In this document: piece by piece, positions 36,998 through 37,088 of the stretch
Layout of the letters: each line of letters opens with the position of its first letter
Position numbering within the stretch: the first letter of the stretch is position 1
Assembly: GCF_002902725.1 (NCBI RefSeq)
Contig: NZ_PPRT01000029.1
Coordinates: forward strand, 1 to 37,088
Direction of reading: 5' to 3'
Source: Staphylococcus caprae
GTDB lineage: Bacteria > Bacillota > Bacilli > Staphylococcales > Staphylococcaceae
Length of the DNA stretch: 37,088 nucleotides
Program-made: the position numbers and the translations under genes
Notes under the pieces: model-generated
What the model was told of the DNA's origin: nothing
The model's database searches: none
Seen by the model: the letters and a program-made list of their open reading frames with translations, nothing else

Positions 36998-37088
36998 GCC
37001 TGGCAACGTCCTACTCTAGCGGGACGTAAGCCCGACTACCATCGGCGCTAAGGAGCTTAACTTCTGTGTTCGGCATGGGAACAGGTGT
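36998..37088 (-). rRNA. rrf: 5S ribosomal RNA, 5' part cut off by the window end
   Basis: On the minus strand the sequence runs from ACACCTGTTCCCATGCCGAA through GAAGTTAAGCTCC and GATGGTAGTCGGG to AGTAGGACGTTGCCAGGC. These are the conserved blocks of Firmicute 5S rRNA. About 91 of roughly 115 bases are inside the window. 16S and 23S would lie beyond the right edge. Confidence 0.96.

Overview
The window is a stretch of low-GC Firmicute core chromosome and almost certainly comes from a Staphylococcus, most likely a coagulase-negative species. The evidence is the gene set and order (pyrG, rpoE, coaW, luxS, pdp/deoC/deoD, dps, czrAB, glmS, mtlARFD, glmM/cdaR/dacA, arginase, tRNA/rRNA). Protein wording is close to, but not the same as, S. 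aureus. Strong AGGAGG ribosome sites, a DUF1433 gene and a STAR-type GC-rich repeat also fit. The exact species cannot be fixed by reading alone.

Layout. 1-406: 3' end of a DUF1433 membrane/lipoprotein gene. 562-4134: pyrG with a CTP-sensing leader attenuator, rpoE (delta subunit) and a double GNAT acetyltransferase, all on the minus strand. 4396-8496: coaW (plus), then a tandem DUF2750 protein and an overlapping ATP-grasp/M20 hydrolase pair (minus). 8847-14001: luxS (plus), the deoC-pdp-deoB-DoxX operon (minus) and the divergent deoD (plus). 14103-17487: dps with a perfect PerR box in its promoter, a DCC thiol oxidoreductase, a 219-bp MITE/STAR-like repeat, an unusual EVE-EVE-pseudoMcrB protein and a small membrane protein. 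17543-21061: manA, an NAD(P)-binding reductase and the zinc-efflux pair czrA-czrB. 21169-24178: a metallophosphoesterase, a TTG-started membrane protein with a homopolymer frameshift near its 3' end, and a Cof-type HAD phosphatase. 24429-32073: glmS with its self-cleaving ribozyme leader, then the divergent mannitol operon mtlA-mtlR-mtlF-mtlD. 32199-36363: the glmM/cdaR/dacA operon (c-di-AMP and peptidoglycan precursor) and arginase. 36494-37088: six tRNAs (Lys, Gln, Tyr, Val, Glu, Asn as read left to right) behind the 3' part of a 5S rRNA, i.e. the tail of a minus-strand rRNA operon.

The genes group into nucleotide metabolism (pyrG, deo/pdp), amino-sugar and sugar-phosphate supply (glmS, glmM, manA, mtl), metal and oxidative stress (dps, czrAB) and signalling (luxS, dacA/cdaR). 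Most of the window is ordinary core genome. The most unusual item is the protein at 15689-17062: two EVE (PUA-like) domains followed by an AAA+ domain that resembles McrB but has lost its P-loop and the Walker B glutamate. A MITE-like element ends exactly at its stop codon. Next in interest are the A7 frameshift at 23116-23122 and the coupled ATP-grasp ligase/M20 hydrolase pair.
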